The notes under the pieces: generated by a model
Seen by the model: only the letters and a program-made list of their open reading frames with translations
Databases searched by the model: none
Told to the model about the DNA's origin: nothing
Shown: in pieces, positions 44,901 to 51,892 of the stretch
Layout of the letters: each line of letters starts with the position of its first letter
How positions within the stretch are numbered: position 1 is the first letter of the stretch
Made by a program: the position numbers and the translations under genes
NCBI GenBank assembly: GCA_036522835.1
Contig: DATDFB010000034.1
Coordinates: 1 to 64,000 of the forward strand
Reading direction: 5' to 3'
Length of the DNA stretch: 64,000 nt
Source: DATDFB01 sp036522835
GTDB lineage: Bacteria; Acidobacteriota; Thermoanaerobaculia; Gp7-AA8

Positions 44901-45411
44901 CATCGCCGTGAACCTCTCGCCGCGGCAGTTCCAGCAGCGCGAGCTGCCGGCCATGATCGAGCGCGTGCTGCGCGACACCGGCCTGGCGGCGGAGCTGCTC
45001 GACATCGAGATCACCGAGTCGGCGGCGATGCAGAACGCCGAGCAGTCGCTGGCGATCATGCGCAAGTTGAAGGAGATGGGGGTGCGGATCTCGATCGACG
45101 ACTTCGGTACCGGCTATTCGTCGCTGTCGTACCTGAAGCGGTTTCCCATCGACACGGTGAAGATCGATCAGAACTTCGTGCGCGACCTCGCCCAGTCGGC
45201 GAACGACGCCGCCATCGTGACGGCGGTGATCTCCATGGCCCGCGCCCTGAAGCTCGGCGTGATCGCCGAGGGGGTGGAGACCGAGGAGCAGCTCGCGTTC
45301 CTCAGGCGCGAGCAGTGCGAGACCATCCAGGGGTTCCTCTATAGCCGGCCCGTGCCGGCGGACGAGTTCGGGGCGGCGCTGCGCAGCGCCGGCGTCGCGC
45401 CGGCGTCGTAA
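41962..45411 (+). CDS. 7TM-PAS-GGDEF-EAL cyclic-di-GMP protein
   Basis: 1149 residues from GTG 41962, where the first membrane helix begins. Residues about 5-230 form a seven-helix histidine-kinase-like N-terminal region. Four PAS domains follow: AVLVVDLEAKIRVANDAACS; RYRTLFDGNPLPMWIYDFET; RYRSLVELSPDAIMLHADRR; RYRLLFERNLAGVFRTSIDG. GGDEF (about 735-900) keeps RMGGDEFTIL and an intact start AFHDVLTGLPNRRLF. EAL (about 915-1145) keeps AEALVRWKHP, LSPRQFQ, DDFGTGYSSL and KIDQNFV. Both cyclase and phosphodiesterase activity are possible. A CRP-like site lies upstream. Confidence 0.93.
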   Translation: MPIHTLSAGLARDALALATLFTAVAIFLLGGAVIARGRASLLSSLFFLMTFGASGWLAFDAATFVAGDAALAVAFARAALASACVVPAAVFHFAAVYTKRSRRLAGVVAACWIFCAAVAVAALFTPLIIPGVHQYSWGFYGRTSVADLVWIALFVAMLVASIRLIARLAKEDDPLTRAGARAIVVACIAGLFAGVNLLPAFGVGIVPLGFLALLAFVGLSANAIWRYGLVQLTPQFAAEQVLATMKGAVLVVDLEAKIRVANDAACSMLGYKENDLVGQPLKKIFDEADKISTGKLLHSMGILERSMGWRAADGTRIEVAATSSFIRDREGTPVGVVYVATDVTERRRAEQAMRESEHRYRTLFDGNPLPMWIYDFETLQFLAVNEAATRTYGYSKSEFLRMGIMDIRPAEDLPRMHARLAELRERTAPMLFRHRKKDGTIFWVEVTSYEFVTGGRRARLVISVDVTERQRAEQLVRESEERYRSLVELSPDAIMLHADRRFIFLNQAAVELLGANSADDLIGTSIIDRVHPDSRNVVANRLRTLDEGHDVPMVEEKFLRLDGSVVEVEVAAISFVFNGRPAVQVVARDISQRKQIEERYRLLFERNLAGVFRTSIDGRILDCNDALARIFGYRNKEELLARSAPDVYFDLQDRENVLNELREHGSLTNVETRMRRADGRELWVLENVTLSESRGEMEGTIIDITERKTAQEQIEYQAFHDVLTGLPNRRLFRDRIGVALAHARRQRSGIAVMFLDLDQFKLVNDTLGHTVGDALLQAIAGRLVGCVRAEDTVARMGGDEFTILVSNTTDRRAAGIVAQKVLETVAHPAVVDGHELFVTTSLGISMFPDDGTDAETLLKNADRAMYRAKEAGRNNFQYSTTDAFDTAVGRLSIEASLHHALEREELVVHYQPIIDLASHDIVGAEALVRWKHPDNGLMGPDDFIHIAEECGLIVPMGEWILRTACGQMREWHDAGHEGLRIAVNLSPRQFQQRELPAMIERVLRDTGLAAELLDIEITESAAMQNAEQSLAIMRKLKEMGVRISIDDFGTGYSSLSYLKRFPIDTVKIDQNFVRDLAQSANDAAIVTAVISMARALKLGVIAEGVETEEQLAFLRREQCETIQGFLYSRPVPADEFGAALRSAGVAPAS

Positions 45412-45458
45412 CAACGGTTCCTCGGGAGGTTCCGTCAAGGGCCAGGAGGGAACCGTGC

Positions 45459-45782
45459 GTGCCCGGCGTGGCCGCACGCGCGTCCACGATGTGCCGCAAT
45501 GCGTCCCGGCGCGGCCGCACGTGCGTCCACGATGTGCCGCAATGCGTCCCGGCGTGGCCGCATGCGCGTCCACGGTGTGCCGCAATGCGTCCCGCTGTGG
45601 CCGCACGCGCGTCCACGGTGTGCCGCAATGCGTCCCGGCGCGGCCGCACGCGCGTCCACGGTGTGCCGCAATGCGTCCCGGCGTGGCCGCACGTGCGTCC
45701 ACGGTGTGCCGCAATGCGTCCCGGCGTGGCCGCACGTGCGTCCGCGGTGTGCCGCAATGCGTCCCGGCGTGGCCGCACGTGC
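45459..45782. repeat. Tandem array of a 43-bp unit, about 7.5 copies
   Basis: Unit starts CGTCCACGGTGTGCCGCAAT and continues GCGTCCCGGCGTGGCCGCAC plus 3 bp. Copies begin at 45481, 45524, 45567, 45610, 45653, 45696 and 45739, with a partial one before. Copies differ at a few positions. Because 43 is not a multiple of 3, all frames stay open, so the long ORFs here are artefacts. Each unit contains GCGGC-type and TGCCGCA elements. No gene lies between 45412 and 45862. Confidence 0.95.
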
Positions 45783-45816
45783 GTCGCCGTCCGGTGCCGG
45801 CGGAAGATCTCTCGTG

Positions 45817-45841
45817 TGGAGTGCGGCGGCCGCGCCGCCGC
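45817..45841. repeat. TGGAGTGCGGCGGC-type palindrome, short form
   Basis: TGGAGTGCGGCGGC followed by CGCGCCGCCGC, the single-hairpin form of the family described at 32806. Confidence 0.65.
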
Positions 45842-45862
45842 TGTCGCGGGTGATGGCGTAGG

Positions 45863-46127
45863 TCAGAGCGAACTTAGGACTCGCTCGTACTGCTCGTGCG
45901 GACCAATCCAGAACCACATGCTGGCTACGAGAAAGCCGACTGCGCGATAGCTGGTCCCGATCCTCGCGCAAACGTAGCCACTCGTGCCGTGAATGCGCTT
46001 AAAGACGAGGCTCGAATGCCGCGGATTGCTGCGAAACAGGTCATAGGCAGCGCGCGCCTGATCGCGTATTTCGGGCGGCAACGCGGCAAAGCGGCTTGCG
46101 GAACGCGGCGTTGATGTGCGACTTCAA
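45863..46127 (-). pseudogene. RelE/HigB-like toxin with an N-terminal frameshift
   Basis: A TTG at 46127 overlapping the antitoxin stop gives the family start KSHINAAFRK. The rest of the fold is in another frame: RFAALPPEIRDQARAAYDLF, PRHSSLVFKRIHGTSGYVCA, RIGTSYRAVGF and WFWIGPHEQYERVL. One extra C near 46093-46097 (AAGCCGCTTT for AAG CGC TTT) explains the break. A TTG at 46081 would give only a 72-residue C-terminal protein. Unless this is a sequencing error the toxin is inactive or truncated. Confidence 0.7.
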
Positions 46128-46345
46128 AGCTTCTCGGGGTCAAGCGGCTCCGTGCGGCCGGCACGATAATCTTCGAGCGCCTCCTCCATCATGCGTCTCA
46201 AGGCCGGAGAGACGGGCCGCGAAAAGAGATCATCCCATCGGCGCTCATCCTCGATTTCTTCGAGGAGCCGTGCGCCGACTGCCTCCTGTGCATCTTCCGG
46301 CAGCCGGCGCGCCTCTTCGATCGCCCGTTCCAGTAGTTTGCCCAT
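46124..46345 (-). CDS. Antitoxin-type small protein of the RelE-like pair
   Basis: 73 residues from ATG 46345. All-helical, acidic (LLERAIEEARRLPEDAQEAV, EEIEDERRWDDLFSRPVSPA, MMEEALEDYRAGRTEPLDPE). This is the usual form of antitoxins paired with plasmid-stabilisation RelE/HigB-like toxins. The stop overlaps the toxin start. A perfect palindrome (46352-46369) directly upstream is a likely autoregulatory operator. Confidence 0.7.
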   Translation of the reverse strand: MGKLLERAIEEARRLPEDAQEAVGARLLEEIEDERRWDDLFSRPVSPALRRMMEEALEDYRAGRTEPLDPEKL

Positions 46346-46351
46346 CGCCTT

Positions 46352-46369
46352 GATTGTACCGATACAATC
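46352..46369. promoter_or_regulatory. Palindromic operator before the antitoxin gene
   Basis: GATTGTA-CCGA-TACAATC is a perfect 7-bp inverted repeat, AT-rich in a GC-rich setting, 6 bp upstream of the antitoxin ATG and 7 bp from the divergent peptidase ATG. TACAAT also resembles a -10 box on either strand. Binding by the antitoxin complex is inferred. Confidence 0.6.
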
Positions 46370-46376
46370 GCGCCCC

Positions 46377-48023
46377 ATGCCAAAACTTGCAGTCCTATTC
46401 TTCCCGCTCTTTGCTCTCCAGTGGTCCACGGTCGCTCCCGACATCGAGCAGCGTCTCGCCAAGTTCAAGCCCGTGGAGATGCCGTTCACCTTCGAGGGCT
46501 ACAGCAAGCGCGAGGTGCGGCTCATCAACGAGCTCGTGGCGGCGCTGCGCGACCTCGAGGACATTTACTGGCGGCAGAACAACCCGGACGACATCGCCAT
46601 CTGGCAGGGGCTGGCGGGCGACAAGACGCCGCGGGGAAAGGCCCTGCGGCGCTACCTCTGGATCAACGGCAGCCGCTTCGATCAGATCAAAGAGAACGAG
46701 CCGTTCATCGGCCACGAGCCCGATCCGCCGGGGCGCCACCTCTACCCGAAGGGCATCACCCGCGCCGAGATCGAGGCCTACGTCAAGGCCCATCCGAACG
46801 AGAAGGCGAAGATCTACGACGAGCGTACGGTCGTCGAGCTGGTCAGCCGCAGTCCGCTGAAGCTGCGCACGGTGCCGTACCACGTCAAGTACAAGAAGTG
46901 GCTGGCCTCGGCGGCCAAGCATCTGCGCAACGCCGCGGCCAGCAGCGACGACCAGGCTTTCGCGAAGTTCCTGCGCATGCGCGCCGACGCGCTCCTCACC
47001 GACGACTACTACCCGAGCGACCTGGCCTGGGTGCGCCTCGAGAACCCGAAGTTCGACATCATCTTCGCCCCCTACGAGACCTACCTCGACGATCTCCTCG
47101 GCATCAAGACCTCCTACGGCGCGTCCCTCCTGATCCGCAACGAGCCGGAGAGCCGGAAGCTGGCCGTGTTCCAGAAGTACGTGCCCGACATCCAGGACGC
47201 GCTGCCGCTCGCGGCCGAGGACCGGCCGTCGAAGAAGGGCTTCGCGTCGCCGATGGAGGTGATGGACGCGCCGTTCCGCGCCGGCGACCTCCGCCACGGC
47301 TATCAGGCCGCCGCCGACAATCTGCCGAACGATCCGCGTATCCACGAGAAGGTCGGCAGCAAGAAGATCTTCTTCAAGAACTACATGGACGCGCGCGTCG
47401 ACTACGTGATTCTCCCCGTCGCCAAGCTGCTGATGCGCCCCGACCAGGCCGCGCGCGCCTCGGCCGAGGGGTACCTGGCCGCGGTGATGATGCACGAGAT
47501 CTCCCACGGCCTCGGACCTGCGTTCGCGCGGCAGAACGGCAAGCGCGTCGACATCCGCGAAGCGATCGGCCCGGTGTACTCCGGCCTCGAGGAAGCGAAG
47601 GCCGACGTCACCGGTATGTTCGGGCTGAAGTGGCTCGTCGATCACGGCGCGCTGCCGAAGGAGCGCCTCGAGGAATACTACGCGTCGTACGTCGGCGGCA
47701 TCTTCCGCACGGTGCGCTTCGGTACGGCGGAGGCGCACGGCCGCGCGGAGATGATGGAGTTCAACGTCCTCGCCGAGCGCGGCGCCATCACGCGCGACGC
47801 CTCGGGTCGTTACGTCGTCGACTACGGCAGGATCGGCGACGCCATCGCGGCGCTGGCGAAGGAGCTCCTGGAGATCGAAGCGACGGGCGACCGCGCGCGC
47901 GCCGAGGCCTGGTTCGCGAAGTACGACAAGATGCCGGCGGACTTGCGCGCCGCGCTCGACGCCGCGAAGGATGTGCCCGTCGATGTCGATCCGTATCCAT
48001 CGTTCAAAGAAGGCGTCCGGTAG
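46377..48023 (+). CDS. Dipeptidyl-peptidase III-like (M49) zinc peptidase
   Basis: 548 residues from ATG 46377; signal-like N-terminus (KLAVLFFPLFALQWSTVAPD). The zinc site MMHEISHGLGP (HExxHG) and the third-ligand motif GLEEAKADVTG follow the HECCHGIGP/EEAKAD pattern of the plant and bacterial M49-like group. Earlier regions (DIYWRQNNPDDIAIWQGLAG, YPSDLAWVRLENPKFDIIF) also fit. It would release dipeptides from peptides or act on related substrates. Divergent from the antitoxin gene; a response regulator gene follows after 23 bp. Confidence 0.8.
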   Translation: MPKLAVLFFPLFALQWSTVAPDIEQRLAKFKPVEMPFTFEGYSKREVRLINELVAALRDLEDIYWRQNNPDDIAIWQGLAGDKTPRGKALRRYLWINGSRFDQIKENEPFIGHEPDPPGRHLYPKGITRAEIEAYVKAHPNEKAKIYDERTVVELVSRSPLKLRTVPYHVKYKKWLASAAKHLRNAAASSDDQAFAKFLRMRADALLTDDYYPSDLAWVRLENPKFDIIFAPYETYLDDLLGIKTSYGASLLIRNEPESRKLAVFQKYVPDIQDALPLAAEDRPSKKGFASPMEVMDAPFRAGDLRHGYQAAADNLPNDPRIHEKVGSKKIFFKNYMDARVDYVILPVAKLLMRPDQAARASAEGYLAAVMMHEISHGLGPAFARQNGKRVDIREAIGPVYSGLEEAKADVTGMFGLKWLVDHGALPKERLEEYYASYVGGIFRTVRFGTAEAHGRAEMMEFNVLAERGAITRDASGRYVVDYGRIGDAIAALAKELLEIEATGDRARAEAWFAKYDKMPADLRAALDAAKDVPVDVDPYPSFKEGVR

Positions 48024-48046
48024 AGTTTGACAAGGGCGGTGAGGCG

Positions 48047-48544
48047 ATGCAGATTGTGCGGCGTTCAGCATTGGACGGCAGAACGAGGATGACCGCGGAG
48101 CAGCAGAAGCGCGTTCTCGTCGTCGACGATGAAGCCGCGATTCGCAAGCTGCTTTGCACGGTCTTGAGCGGGCGTGGCCTCAGCGTTGACGAAGCGGACG
48201 ACGGGCAGACCGCGCTCGACTTGATCGAGACGCGGCAGTACGGCGTCGTCGTGCTCGACCTGATCATGCCGGTCGTCGACGGCTTCGTGGTCTTGGAGAA
48301 GCTCGCCAGAGTCACGCCGCGGCCGGTCGTCCTGGTCATCAGCGGCGCGGAGCGCGGCGTGGTCGAGCAGCTCGATCCCGCCGCGGTGCACGGCATCGTC
48401 CGCAAACCCTTCGACCCCGAGGAGCTGGCGAACGTGGTGGCCGCATGCGCGGAGATCCGCGGCCGGATGTCGCTCGAGACGATGGCCTTGGCGCTGGTGG
48501 CGGGAGGGTCGTTGTTCGCGCTGCTACCACCGGGCCTGACGTAG
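48047..48544 (+). CDS. Single-domain response regulator
   Basis: 165 residues from ATG 48047 with GAGG 4 nt upstream; the fold starts at about residue 20 (RVLVVDDEAAIRKLL). Phospho-Asp in GVVVLDLIMPVVDGF, Thr/Ser in VLVISGAERG and Lys in IVRKPFDPEEL. A short C-terminal tail (LALVAGGSLFALLPPG) is hydrophobic. No output domain. It converges with a similar regulator and overlaps it by 21 bp. Confidence 0.85.
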   Translation: MQIVRRSALDGRTRMTAEQQKRVLVVDDEAAIRKLLCTVLSGRGLSVDEADDGQTALDLIETRQYGVVVLDLIMPVVDGFVVLEKLARVTPRPVVLVISGAERGVVEQLDPAAVHGIVRKPFDPEELANVVAACAEIRGRMSLETMALALVAGGSLFALLPPGLT

Positions 48545-48985
48545 CAGGTCCGCGATCAGCAGGATCATCGGCGTCGACGTACAGAGCATGTTGCCGAACC
48601 CGCCGCCGGCCAGGCCGGCGCAGGTCTTCACCGCGTCGATGAATTCGTCGACGTCGAACGGCTTGCGGATCACGCCGAAGACGTCGTAGCCGCCGAGGCG
48701 CTCGACCTCGCGGTCGTGCAGCGCGGCGCTGACGATGATCACGCGCCGGAGCGTTTCGGGCGAATCCTCGCGCAGGTGCTCGAGCACGCCGAAGCCGTCC
48801 ATCTGCGGCATGCGCAGGTCGAGGAGGATGGCGGCGTACTGCCGGGTCTTGAACTGTTCGATGGCTTGGTAGCCGTCGCCGGCGGTCTCGACGACAAACT
48901 CGCGCTGCAGCAGCGCCGTCATCAGCGCGCACGTAGCTTCGTTATCATCGACCAGGAGGACATACGGCTTCTCGATTCGCGACAT
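48524..48985 (-). CDS. Single-domain response regulator
   Basis: 153 residues from ATG 48985 (GAGG 8 nt upstream); ATG 49027 lacks a ribosome site. Receiver fold: YVLLVDDNEATCALMTALLQ, AAILLDLRMPQMDGFG, VIIVSAALHD and VIRKPFDVDEFI. A C-terminal helix (MILLIADLLRQARW) follows. It resembles the convergent regulator and the two receivers at 38572, suggesting a phosphorelay using stand-alone receivers. Divergent from rsgA. Confidence 0.85.
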   Translation of the reverse strand: MSRIEKPYVLLVDDNEATCALMTALLQREFVVETAGDGYQAIEQFKTRQYAAILLDLRMPQMDGFGVLEHLREDSPETLRRVIIVSAALHDREVERLGGYDVFGVIRKPFDVDEFIDAVKTCAGLAGGGFGNMLCTSTPMILLIADLLRQARW

Positions 48986-49035
48986 CGAAGATGCCTCGCT
49001 GAACTCGTGATTTGGACGCGGAGACATTGTAAACG

Positions 49036-50094
49036 ATGAGCATTCGCAAGCGCGGACGCGGGGCGCGGGCGAAGAGCGCGCGCGGCGAGGAGTGGGAGGA
49101 GCTGCACGATGACGCGGCGCGCGCGCGCAGACGGGCTCGGCCGTCGGACCAGATCGACGCGCTGCGGCATCTCTTCGACGATCCCGGCCTGGCCGGCGTC
49201 GACCCCGCCGGCGCGGCGATCGTGATCAACGTTGCCAGCGGACGGTGCCGCGTCTTCCGCGACACGAGGGAGATCGACGCCGTCGTGCCGCCGGAGATCG
49301 CCGCGCGGCAGAAGAGCGCGCTCGCCGTCGGCGACCGCGTGCTCCTCGACGAAGAGCTGCGTCTGGCCGCGATTCTGCCGCGGCACAGCGTGCTCTCGCG
49401 CCCCGACCCGCTGAACCCGCACGTGCAGCGATTGATCGCGGCGAATATCGACGTCGTGGCCAACGTGGTGTCGATGAAGGCGCCGCCGCTGCGGCCGCGG
49501 CTCATCGACCGGTTCCTGATCGCCATCCAGCGCGGCGGCGCGGCGCCGATGATCGTGGTGAACAAGATCGATCTCGACCGCGACCTGACTCTGTTGCGCG
49601 ACTACGAAGACCTCGGCATTCCGGTGATTCCGTGCTCGACGAAGAGCGGCGAAGGCCTCGACGAGCTGCGTGCGGCGCTCGCCGGGAAGACGTCGGCGCT
49701 CGTCGGCCACAGCGGCGTCGGCAAATCGTCGATCCTGAATGCGCTCGACGAGCGCCTGCAGATCGCCACGGGCGATCTCCACCGCCGCGGCACCGGCCGC
49801 CACACCACGACCTCCTCCACGCTTCACGACCTCGGCGGCGGCACGTTCCTCATCGACACCCCCGGCATCCGCGAGCTCGGCCTCTGGGAGCTGACGCCGC
49901 GTGCGCTGCGGGAGTCGTTCCCCGAGTTCGACGAGGCGGCGGAGCTCTGCCGCTTCAACGACTGCACGCATCTGCACGAGCCGGCCTGCGAGGTGAAGGA
50001 GCGCGTGGAGCGCGGAGAGCTCAGCCGGGCACGGTACGAGACGTACGTGCGGTTGGCGGAGGAGGTGACGGGGCGGGTGACGGGTGACAGGTAA
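49036..50094 (+). CDS. rsgA: Ribosome small-subunit-dependent GTPase A
   Basis: 352 residues. Circularly permuted GTPase order: NKIDLDRDLTLL (G4), PCSTKSGEGLDEL (G5-like), GHSGVGKSSILNAL (G1), then TTTSS (G2) and LIDTPGIRELG (G3). The zinc finger ELCRFNDCTHLHEPACEV gives the C-x-C-H-C ligands. A basic extension precedes the OB fold (RKRGRGARAKSAR). It matures the 30S subunit. The last codons (GRVTGDR) come from a palindromic repeat (50075-50151), showing the repeat altered the C-terminus. Confidence 0.95.
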   Translation: MSIRKRGRGARAKSARGEEWEELHDDAARARRRARPSDQIDALRHLFDDPGLAGVDPAGAAIVINVASGRCRVFRDTREIDAVVPPEIAARQKSALAVGDRVLLDEELRLAAILPRHSVLSRPDPLNPHVQRLIAANIDVVANVVSMKAPPLRPRLIDRFLIAIQRGGAAPMIVVNKIDLDRDLTLLRDYEDLGIPVIPCSTKSGEGLDELRAALAGKTSALVGHSGVGKSSILNALDERLQIATGDLHRRGTGRHTTTSSTLHDLGGGTFLIDTPGIRELGLWELTPRALRESFPEFDEAAELCRFNDCTHLHEPACEVKERVERGELSRARYETYVRLAEEVTGRVTGDR

Positions 50095-50151
50095 CAGGTG
50101 ACAGGTGATTACCCGTGACCTGTGACCCGTCACCTGTGACCCGTCACCTCA
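50075..50151. repeat. GGTGACGGGTGACAGG-type inverted repeat at the rsgA end
   Basis: Units such as GGTGACAGGTAACAGGTGAC are mirrored by GTCACCTGTGACCCGTCACC. The repeat supplies the rsgA stop and ends at the stop of the next, convergent gene. The same family is found in frame at 60599-60750. Confidence 0.75.
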
Positions 50152-51363
50152 CGGAAGCAGCCGCGTCGCGCTCGTGCTCTCCACGTAAATCAACGCATCC
50201 CATCCCGCGACGAGATCGCCGTTGATCGTGAACGTCGGCCGCGCGGCGAAGTTCGCGTTCGTCGCGGCGATCCGCCACTGCTGTTTGCCGTTGAGCCAGC
50301 GCGGGGCGTTGCGAAGCGGAACGATCATCAGCGGCATCGCGCCGCGGGCGAGCGTTTGCGTGACGTCGGTGGCGGGCGGCGGGACGATGTCGACGGCGGC
50401 GACGCCGGTGGGGAGGAGGATGCTGACGCGGCCGCTGTAGGTCGCGGAGGCGAACGCGACGTAGCCGGCGCCGAGCTCCTTGGCGAGAAGCTCGCCGGCG
50501 GAGACGATCACGGGGCCGTTGAAGTCGTAGTCGATGCGGCCGAAGTGGACCATGTGGCCGATGACGACCGTCTTCGCCCGCGCGGCGTTCCAGAGGATGT
50601 TCTCCGCGAGGTGAGCGTCGCGGCTCAGGCGCGCCGTCTCGAAATCTTCTTCCGCCTGCTCGGCGCGGCGCACGGCGTGCAGCGCGTGTTCGTCAGGGTG
50701 GGCTTCGACGTCCGCGCGCACAGCGAGCACATTCTCGCGGCACTGCGCGTGGTACTCGGGGGGATAGGCGTAATACGAGTTGTTCGTCCAGTAGCTGTCG
50801 AGGCAGTCGTAGCGCGCGGCGGCGCGGTCGGCGGCGGCGGGATCGACGCCGCGGAGGTAGTCGACGACGGCGGCGGTTGCGCCGTTCGGGACGGTCGAGT
50901 CGATGGAGGCGATGCTCACGGCCGGATTGCCGGCGGCGTTCCAGGCCCGGATCCACTGCACGAGCTCGAGCGCTTCCTCGACGTGCCAGAAGAAGTACGC
51001 CTCGACCTGCAGCGCGGCGGCGGGATCGCCTTCGCCGGTCTTCACGTATTTGTCGAGCGCTTCGAGGTCGTACGGACCTTCGAGCGCGACCGTGCGGAAG
51101 CCGGCGTGCTCGATGAGGTACTTGGCCAGGCGGTTGTGCAGCGTGAAGAACTCGTGCGTGCCGTGCGTGGCGTCGCCGAGCGCGACGACGCGAGCGTCGG
51201 CGACGAGAGGGAGGACAGGCGCGAGATCGCTGTCGTCCGGCGTCGGCTCGGTCGTGCGCAGGGCGATGGCGTGCTGCGGCAGCCACGTCTGCGGCGGCGG
51301 GTCGCCCGGCGGCACCATGGCGCGGTGCCGGATGGCGGCGGCGAGGAGGATTCCGAGGAGCAT
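50149..51363 (-). CDS. Secreted erythromycin-esterase-family protein
   Basis: 404 residues from ATG 51363 with a short hydrophobic N-terminus (LLGILLAAAIRHRAMV). Family motifs: VVALGDATHGTHEFFTLHNR, FRTVALEGPYDLEALDKYVK, VEAYFFWHVEEALELVQW, and the late AKTVVIGHMVHFGRIDY. His and Glu of the erythromycin-esterase fold are in place (the motif normally reads GExTHG; here GDATHG). Export and variant motif suggest a non-resistance hydrolase role. A palindrome (51365-51421) abuts the start codon, and no ribosome site is left. Confidence 0.75.
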   Translation of the reverse strand: MLLGILLAAAIRHRAMVPPGDPPPQTWLPQHAIALRTTEPTPDDSDLAPVLPLVADARVVALGDATHGTHEFFTLHNRLAKYLIEHAGFRTVALEGPYDLEALDKYVKTGEGDPAAALQVEAYFFWHVEEALELVQWIRAWNAAGNPAVSIASIDSTVPNGATAAVVDYLRGVDPAAADRAAARYDCLDSYWTNNSYYAYPPEYHAQCRENVLAVRADVEAHPDEHALHAVRRAEQAEEDFETARLSRDAHLAENILWNAARAKTVVIGHMVHFGRIDYDFNGPVIVSAGELLAKELGAGYVAFASATYSGRVSILLPTGVAAVDIVPPPATDVTQTLARGAMPLMIVPLRNAPRWLNGKQQWRIAATNANFAARPTFTINGDLVAGWDALIYVESTSATRLLP

Positions 51364-51364
51364 G

Positions 51365-51421
51365 TGGAGTGCGCCGGCCATGCCGGCGCTGTGAGAGCGG
51401 CGGCATGGCCGCCGCACTCCA
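51365..51421. repeat. TGGAGTGCGGCGGC-type palindrome pair
   Basis: Same arrangement as at 32806, with TGGAGTGCGCCGGCCATGCC and GGCATGGCCGCCGCACTCCA. It fills the gap between the thioesterase stop and the esterase start. Confidence 0.8.
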
Positions 51422-51423
51422 GA

Positions 51424-51882
51424 TCACCAACGATGGTACGCGGGATGTCCTTCCTTCACGGCCACGAACGTGCCGCGGCACGTGGCCGTCACCTTCTCGT
51501 TCGCCGTCATCGTCGCTTCGACGACGGCGCGGTCTTCGCCGGACTCGACGATGCGCGCGCGGAGGTGCACTGGCACGTTCATCGGCGTCGGGCGTTTGAG
51601 AAAGACGTGGAAGTCCGCCGTCACCGTGCAGGGCGGCGTGGCGCTGCCGCTCTTGCGCATCAGGTGCACCGTCGCGGCCCAATTGCTGTGGCAGTCGAGC
51701 AGTGCGCCGATGATGCCGCCGTTGAGCACATCGTCGAACGCGGCGTGGTGCGGCTCGGGCGACCACGTGCAGACGAGGTCGTCGCCCTCCTCGAAGCTCT
51801 GGATGCGCAGCCCTTTGTCGTTGGCCGGGCCGCAGCCGAAGCAGCGGTTCTGCGGCGCGTAGGTTTCCTGGACGCTTTTCAT
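51424..51882 (-). CDS. PaaI-type hotdog thioesterase
   Basis: 152 residues. An N-terminal Cys motif NRCFGCGPANDKGL precedes the hotdog fold: HHAAFDDVLNGGIIGALLDC, VTADFHVFLKRPTPMNVPVH, AVVEATMTANEKVTATCRGT. The conserved Asn/Gly of LNGGIIGALLD marks the active site. It hydrolyses acyl-CoA or similar thioesters; the substrate is unknown. The downstream esterase gene is separated by a palindrome. Confidence 0.88.
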   Translation of the reverse strand: MKSVQETYAPQNRCFGCGPANDKGLRIQSFEEGDDLVCTWSPEPHHAAFDDVLNGGIIGALLDCHSNWAATVHLMRKSGSATPPCTVTADFHVFLKRPTPMNVPVHLRARIVESGEDRAVVEATMTANEKVTATCRGTFVAVKEGHPAYHRW

Positions 51883-51892
51883 GCGCCCAAGC

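Noticed and set aside
41989..45735. A 1248-codon open frame antisense to the GGDEF-EAL gene
   Set aside because: It mirrors a real gene with clear domains, is Arg/His/Asp/Val-rich and has no recognisable motif; an artefact of high GC.
45459..45782. CRISPR array
   Set aside because: The units are directly adjacent with no unique spacers, and no cas genes are present.
45455..45971. Short proteins in both strands over the tandem repeat
   Set aside because: All frames are open because the unit length is not a multiple of three; products are repetitive Arg/Ala/Cys peptides.
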